Below, in pieces: positions 60,184-64,000 of a stretch of DNA of 64,000 nucleotides. The position numbers were made by a program, and so were the translations under genes. Source of the stretch: Paenibacillus foliorum (GTDB lineage: Bacteria; Bacillota; Bacilli; Paenibacillales; NBRC-103111); contig NZ_WHOD01000004.1 of assembly GCF_013141765.1 (NCBI RefSeq), forward strand, positions 1 through 64,000, given 5' to 3'. Position 1 is the stretch's first letter. Each line of letters starts with the position of its first letter. Under the pieces are notes generated by a model. The model did not search any database. It saw only the letters and a list, made by a program, of their open reading frames with translations, and was not told where the DNA came from.

Positions 60184-61542
60184 TCACTGTCCAGTAGATG
60201 CGGATAAAGCAGCCCCTGTCCGTTTCCTTATATACATGTAGACGGTCAACGTGACTATACATTCGGATAATGGAATGGCTAGCCAAATACCATTGATTCC
60301 CCATATATAGGGCAGTGTGAGAAGAAAAGCCACCATCAGAAGCATTTCCCTTGCAATCGTAATCCAGATAGCCATCTTAACCTGATCAGTCGCTTGAAAA
60401 TAAGTCATCATTACAAAGTTAATTCCCATAAATAAGTAAGCGATGAAAAACAGTCGGATCCCCGTAATCGCCAATTCACGGACATCAGTTGAAAAATCCC
60501 CGAACATCGATACTATTGCATCAGCAGCAAAAAAGCCGACCAGCAATATTCCAATTCCCGTCCCCAGCGCTGTTTTGACTGCAATTTGAATCGTTTGCCG
60601 CTCCCGTACACGCTGCTTCGCTCCACGGTAGAAACTGATTAGCGGCTGAATAGCTGACCCCATTCCAATAAACATCATCAGCATCACACTATGCACATAA
60701 TTCAATATGGAGAAGGCTGACACTCCTACCGTACCTACCCAATGAGCCATGGCAATATTATAGCCTGCCGTAAATACAGCTATCCCAACTTCAGCAATAA
60801 AGCTTGGAAATCCAATGATCAGAGTATTTCGTATAAGTTCCCATGAAAATTTTGGTTTTCTAAATCTAAGCGTGCTTTCTTTTCGCAAAAAATGAAAAAA
60901 TAATACACACGAACCAATAGCAGCAGCACCAATTAACCCCCATGCGGAGCCCGCTACTCCAAAGTCCAATACAAACAAAAATATATAATTTAATATCACA
61001 TTGGACACAGCGGTAACCACCATTGACACCATAGCCAGGTTAGGATTTCCGTCATTACGGACAAACACACTGAACGAATTTTGTACCGTAAAAACAAATC
61101 CGCATGATAATAGAACATTCATATAATCCATGACATAGGGCATCGTCTCCGCGTTAGCTCCGAGGAACAGAGCCACCGGTTCACGTAATATATAGGCTAT
61201 ACTCCCAAGGACAATTGTTATGCCGAAAATCAATATTAGAGAGTGGGTAAATATCGACTGCGCTTTTGTATATTGCTTTGCGCCTAACGCTCTAGAGTAG
61301 AGGGCCGCACCTCCAATACCAATCCATAACGAAATGGCCATATAAATAGAAAATACAGGAAATGCGACATTAACCCCAGCCAGCGCAACCGATCCGAATC
61401 GGTGCCCTACAAATATGCCGTCAACTACTACATTGATCGACATCATAAACATACCAACAAGAGATGGAATTAAATAACGGAAAAATACTTTTCCCACGGA
61501 ATCGGTTTCCAGTGACTGTAAGCTTCTGTTTTCACTTTGCAT
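60184..61542 (-). CDS. MATE-family efflux transporter
   Basis: The 452-aa protein has about twelve hydrophobic segments and MATE landmarks: LIPSLVGMFMMSINVVVDGI (residues 24-43), GVNVAFPVFSIYMA (near 57) and QPLISFYRGAKQ (near 265-276). It exports drugs or other cations in exchange for Na+ or H+. The ATG with AAGAGG upstream is chosen over one 32 codons earlier. It begins 10 bp after a TetR-family gene that probably controls it. Confidence 0.9.
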   Translation of the reverse strand: MQSENRSLQSLETDSVGKVFFRYLIPSLVGMFMMSINVVVDGIFVGHRFGSVALAGVNVAFPVFSIYMAISLWIGIGGAALYSRALGAKQYTKAQSIFTHSLILIFGITIVLGSIAYILREPVALFLGANAETMPYVMDYMNVLLSCGFVFTVQNSFSVFVRNDGNPNLAMVSMVVTAVSNVILNYIFLFVLDFGVAGSAWGLIGAAAIGSCVLFFHFLRKESTLRFRKPKFSWELIRNTLIIGFPSFIAEVGIAVFTAGYNIAMAHWVGTVGVSAFSILNYVHSVMLMMFIGMGSAIQPLISFYRGAKQRVRERQTIQIAVKTALGTGIGILLVGFFAADAIVSMFGDFSTDVRELAITGIRLFFIAYLFMGINFVMMTYFQATDQVKMAIWITIAREMLLMVAFLLTLPYIWGINGIWLAIPLSECIVTLTVYMYIRKRTGAALSASTGQ

Positions 61543-61552
61543 GTTATACCTC

Positions 61553-62131
61553 TTAACTATTTCTTCTATATTGTATTCCTTCCCATAATAGGGAGAAGGT
61601 GACCTCTGAAGCATGAACAAACTGCTCTGGACTTTCAAATATTAGCTTGGCCGTTAAACCATCGTAAATAGTATGCACAGCCAACGCTGCTTTCTTCGAA
61701 TCAACTGAAATAGAAGAATCATCCTCGAATGCACGCTCAAGCAAATCTAATAATTGCTTCGAATAAGCTTCATACAAGGTGATAAATAAATCCTGTAAGC
61801 CTTCTGGAGGAATAAAAGCCATTAGAAACATGAGCTTCACATTCTGCTTATCCAAATAACGATCTTTCATTTCAAGAATGAAGGCGTCAAGAATATCCTT
61901 CATCGACCTGCCTTTATGCTTATTAAAAAAAGAAACTAGATAGGTCACTTCCTGTTTCATCGCTTCTTCGTGAATTTCAATAACCAGTTCTTTCTTATCC
62001 TTGAAATGAGCGTACATGGACTGTTTCTTGATGCCAGCCTCGCCTGCTATATCAGCTAGCTTGGTACCCTCGTAGCCAAACTGCAAGAGATGGCTCACAG
62101 CAATTTTTTTAAGTTCCTCTCGTCGACTCAT
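61553..62131 (-). CDS. TetR-family transcriptional regulator
   Basis: The 192-aa protein has an N-terminal TetR helix-turn-helix (residues 8-54: HLLQFGYEGTKLADIAGEAG, IKKQSMYAHFKDKKEL) and a C-terminal ligand-binding domain. It probably represses itself and the downstream MATE gene. A 22-bp inverted repeat lies 38 bp before its start. The ATG with GGAGGG upstream is chosen over one nine codons earlier. Confidence 0.9.
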   Translation of the reverse strand: MSRREELKKIAVSHLLQFGYEGTKLADIAGEAGIKKQSMYAHFKDKKELVIEIHEEAMKQEVTYLVSFFNKHKGRSMKDILDAFILEMKDRYLDKQNVKLMFLMAFIPPEGLQDLFITLYEAYSKQLLDLLERAFEDDSSISVDSKKAALAVHTIYDGLTAKLIFESPEQFVHASEVTFSLLWEGIQYRRNS

Positions 62132-62168
62132 CTGTTCCCTCCTTTCTCGATAAAGCAATCCAGCTTCA

Positions 62169-62190
62169 TTACCTTACCACAGTCAGGTAA
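62169..62190. promoter_or_regulatory. Candidate TetR operator
   Basis: TTACCT and AGGTAA are separated by 10 bp, giving a symmetric 22-bp site before the regulator gene. The link is by position. Confidence 0.45.
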
Positions 62191-62230
62191 ATAATAAAAG
62201 TCTTTTCCATATATTGTCCATGTGAAATAG

Positions 62231-62267
62231 AAAAAAATCCCGACAACCCATTAAGGTCATCGGGACT
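62231..62267 (-). terminator. Terminator of the phnCEE operon
   Basis: On the minus strand AGTCCCGATGACC pairs with GGGTTGTCGGGAT and is followed by TTTTTT. Confidence 0.9.
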
Positions 62268-62278
62268 AGATGTATTAA

Positions 62279-63073
62279 TTAAACTAACCTTCTGCGGATA
62301 AATCCTGAAATCAGGTCAATTATCGTAACCATAACAACTACGCCGAGCAAAATAATACCAACTCGGTTCCAACTACGTGCATCCAGCGCGAATATTAGCG
62401 GCGTACCGATACCGCCCGCACCAATAACTCCAAGTATTGCCGCGGAACGAATATTGATTTCAAAGCGGTATAAAGCAAAAGAGAAGAAGTCCGGCAGTAC
62501 CTGAGGAATAACGGCAAACCACAACGTCTGCAGCTTGTTAGCACCACACGCGATGAGTGCTTCCCTTGGCCCGCGGTCGAGGTTCTCAATAGCTTCCGCA
62601 TACAGCTTACCAAGCATCCCTATAGAGTGAACCCCTAAGGCCAGTGCACCGGCATAAGAACCTGGTCCGACAGCCTTAATGAAGATAATAGCCATGACAA
62701 CCTCCGGAAATGTCCGGATCAAGCTGAGCATAAATTTGCCGCTGCCTGTTGCCCAACGTCCTTTGCCTTTATTGCTGGCCGCCCAGAAAGCAAAAGGAAC
62801 GCAGAGGACAGCTGAGATAACCGTACCCAAGACAGCGATAGCTGCCGTTTCTAAAAGCCCTCGGAGCAAATCCTCCCCTTCGGGCAAATAGACATAACCC
62901 CAATCCGGATGAAGCAGACCGCGCAGAATTGCCTTGGATACTTGCCCGGCTGTTTCCTTAATCCCTGTGAACTCGATGCCTGTGAACGCCCAAACACATA
63001 TAATAACTAAAAATAATGTAACCGACCAATGGCGGATGCGGGTACCCATATTTTTTTTAAAAGTATCCGTCAT
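62279..63073 (-). CDS. phnE: Phosphonate ABC transporter permease (PhnE-like), second copy
   Basis: The 264-aa permease has about six hydrophobic segments and the permease EAA loop LIACGANKLQTLWFAVIPQ (near 168-186) with PDFFSFALYRFEINIRSA after it. It shares a 4-bp stop-start overlap with the first phnE, so both are co-transcribed. Two PhnE-like permeases may form a heterodimer. Confidence 0.93.
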   Translation of the reverse strand: MTDTFKKNMGTRIRHWSVTLFLVIICVWAFTGIEFTGIKETAGQVSKAILRGLLHPDWGYVYLPEGEDLLRGLLETAAIAVLGTVISAVLCVPFAFWAASNKGKGRWATGSGKFMLSLIRTFPEVVMAIIFIKAVGPGSYAGALALGVHSIGMLGKLYAEAIENLDRGPREALIACGANKLQTLWFAVIPQVLPDFFSFALYRFEINIRSAAILGVIGAGGIGTPLIFALDARSWNRVGIILLGVVVMVTIIDLISGFIRRRLV

Positions 63074-63864
63074 AGCAGTCTCTCCCGTAACTTAGTACTG
63101 ACATAATCAATAAGGAGCACGACTACAAGTGTGAACAAGATAATCGTAGACGCCTGATCATATCGAAGCCGATCCAAGGAACGCTGCAGAATCAAACCAA
63201 TCCCTCCAGCCCCTACGAATCCCAAGATAGCCGCTGCTCTGACGTTCACTTCAAACGTATAAAGAACATAAGCAGCAAATTGAGCCATGACCTGAGGTAC
63301 AACACCGAAGTGTATCCATTGAAGCTTATTAGCCCCTACAGCCGTCATTGCTTCCAACGGACCTGGATCAATAGATTCAATAGATTCGTAGGTCAGCTTG
63401 GATACGAGCCCGAAAGAAAAGAAGGCAAGCGCAATTGCTCCAGCAAGAGCGCCGTAACCAACAATTGCAGCAAACACCCCGGCAAACATTAGATCCGGAA
63501 TAGTCCGTACCAGATTCAGTATAAATCGGGATATTACACCCAATACAGGAACGCGTGTTACATTTCGCGCCGCAAGAAAAGAAATCGGGATAGCCCCGAG
63601 CGATCCGATAACCGTACCGATTATTGCCATACGAATCGTTTCCAGCATAGGTTCATAGATCGTACTTAAATAGCTCCAGTTGGGTGGATACATATCCTGA
63701 AACAGCTTGCCCATCTCCGGAATACCCTCGATCAGCTCAATTAGTGAGGCATCGGTCTTATAGGCACTTCCGCCTAACAGCAGCAGCACCAAGATGATGG
63801 AAAGCATTGGTTTCAATGATGACGGCTTTTTGAGCGAATCCGGGCCACGTTCGGATGAAGACAT
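63070..63864 (-). CDS. phnE: Phosphonate ABC transporter permease (PhnE-like), first copy
   Basis: The 264-aa permease has about six hydrophobic segments, a polar N-terminus, and the EAA loop AMTAVGANKLQWIHFGVVPQ (near 164-183). It overlaps the stop codon of phnC by four bases (ATGA). It is similar in length and layout to the second phnE, which suggests gene duplication. Confidence 0.93.
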   Translation of the reverse strand: MSSSERGPDSLKKPSSLKPMLSIILVLLLLGGSAYKTDASLIELIEGIPEMGKLFQDMYPPNWSYLSTIYEPMLETIRMAIIGTVIGSLGAIPISFLAARNVTRVPVLGVISRFILNLVRTIPDLMFAGVFAAIVGYGALAGAIALAFFSFGLVSKLTYESIESIDPGPLEAMTAVGANKLQWIHFGVVPQVMAQFAAYVLYTFEVNVRAAAILGFVGAGGIGLILQRSLDRLRYDQASTIILFTLVVVLLIDYVSTKLRERLL

Positions 63865-64000
63865 CAGGCATCCACCCCCAACAGCTCATCCTTCTTGATT
63901 TCGCGTCCATAAATTTCCGAGAACTTATCATCCGTTGCTTCCGATACAGGTCCGTCAAATACAACCTTTCCAGCACGTAAACCGATTATTCTTGTCGCGT
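63864..64000 (-). CDS. phnC: Phosphonate ABC transporter ATPase PhnC, 3' end only
   Basis: The frame entering from the right edge encodes [20 protein letters not shown] and then [19 protein letters not shown] before a TGA. This matches the C-terminal end of PhnC-type ATPases (IIGLxxGxVVFDGPxxE). The nucleotide-binding motifs lie outside the window. Confidence 0.85.
   Translation of the reverse strand, partial: ATRIIGLRAGKVVFDGPVSEATDDKFSEIYGREIKKDELLGVDA

Overview
The window looks like a chromosomal segment of a Gram-positive endospore former in the Paenibacillus group (order Bacillales). The grounds are the sporulation genes (a Spo0E-family phosphatase, a CotD-like coat protein, a YjcZ-like peptide), strong AGGAGG-type ribosome binding sites, a Phe T-box before pheST, a sigma-W type promoter before pspA, and the partly conserved order pheS-pheT-zapA-cvpA-mutS2 known from Bacillales. 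I see no rRNA, tRNA, CRISPR array, prophage or transposase gene. The accessory content is mostly short non-coding repeats.

Layout. 0-5.5 kb (minus): cobT and a cobalamin-type ABC importer (ATPase, permease, binding lipoprotein) behind a cobalamin riboswitch; a 353-bp MITE-like element separates cobT from the rest. 5.6-9.6 kb: Spo0E-like protein, an alaR-alaT pair, a GNAT-like protein and cysK. 9.8-16.3 kb: DinB, an MFS permease, then a four-gene envelope-stress unit (pspA, DUF350 protein, 27-aa membrane peptide, acidic zinc-ribbon protein) with a sigma-W promoter, and mutS2. 16.6-28.6 kb: YvlD-like protein, a CuA-site lipoprotein, murF, NUDIX, cvpA, a 1326-aa ZapA fusion with thirteen 44-residue coiled-coil repeats, pheT and pheS. 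29-36 kb: cotD-like gene, signal peptidase, lipoprotein, aldo/keto reductase, MFS, and a copCD-DUF2203-nikR group. 36.5-40.7 kb: class I ribonucleotide reductase genes with probable NrdR boxes and an attenuator-like leader, the two genes separated by several large stem-loops. 40.8-45.4 kb: TlpA-like and beta-propeller lipoproteins, divergent from a sulfur-relay operon (two rhodaneses, TusA-like, YeeE-like transporter). 45.5-49.8 kb: small proteins, a second MITE-like copy, and an Hpt-REC-GGDEF-REC protein with a single-domain response regulator. 50-56.8 kb: TauE/SafE exporter, 5-oxoprolinase subunits pxpA and pxpBC split by a CD3324-like gene, an alpha/beta hydrolase and hisC. 57-64 kb: YjcZ-like peptide, 5'-nucleotidase, phnD, MATE plus TetR, and phnE-phnE-phnC running off the right edge.

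Working together: B12 import and lower-ligand activation share one riboswitch region. The pspA unit is a plausible membrane-stress operon. The rhodanese-TusA-YeeE genes form a sulfur import and transfer chain. The PhnCDE genes form one phosphonate/phosphite-type importer that has been split by rearrangement. The most unusual item is the giant ZapA-coiled-coil protein; the most useful non-coding observations are the MITE-like pair, the sigma-W promoter of pspA and the nrd leader.
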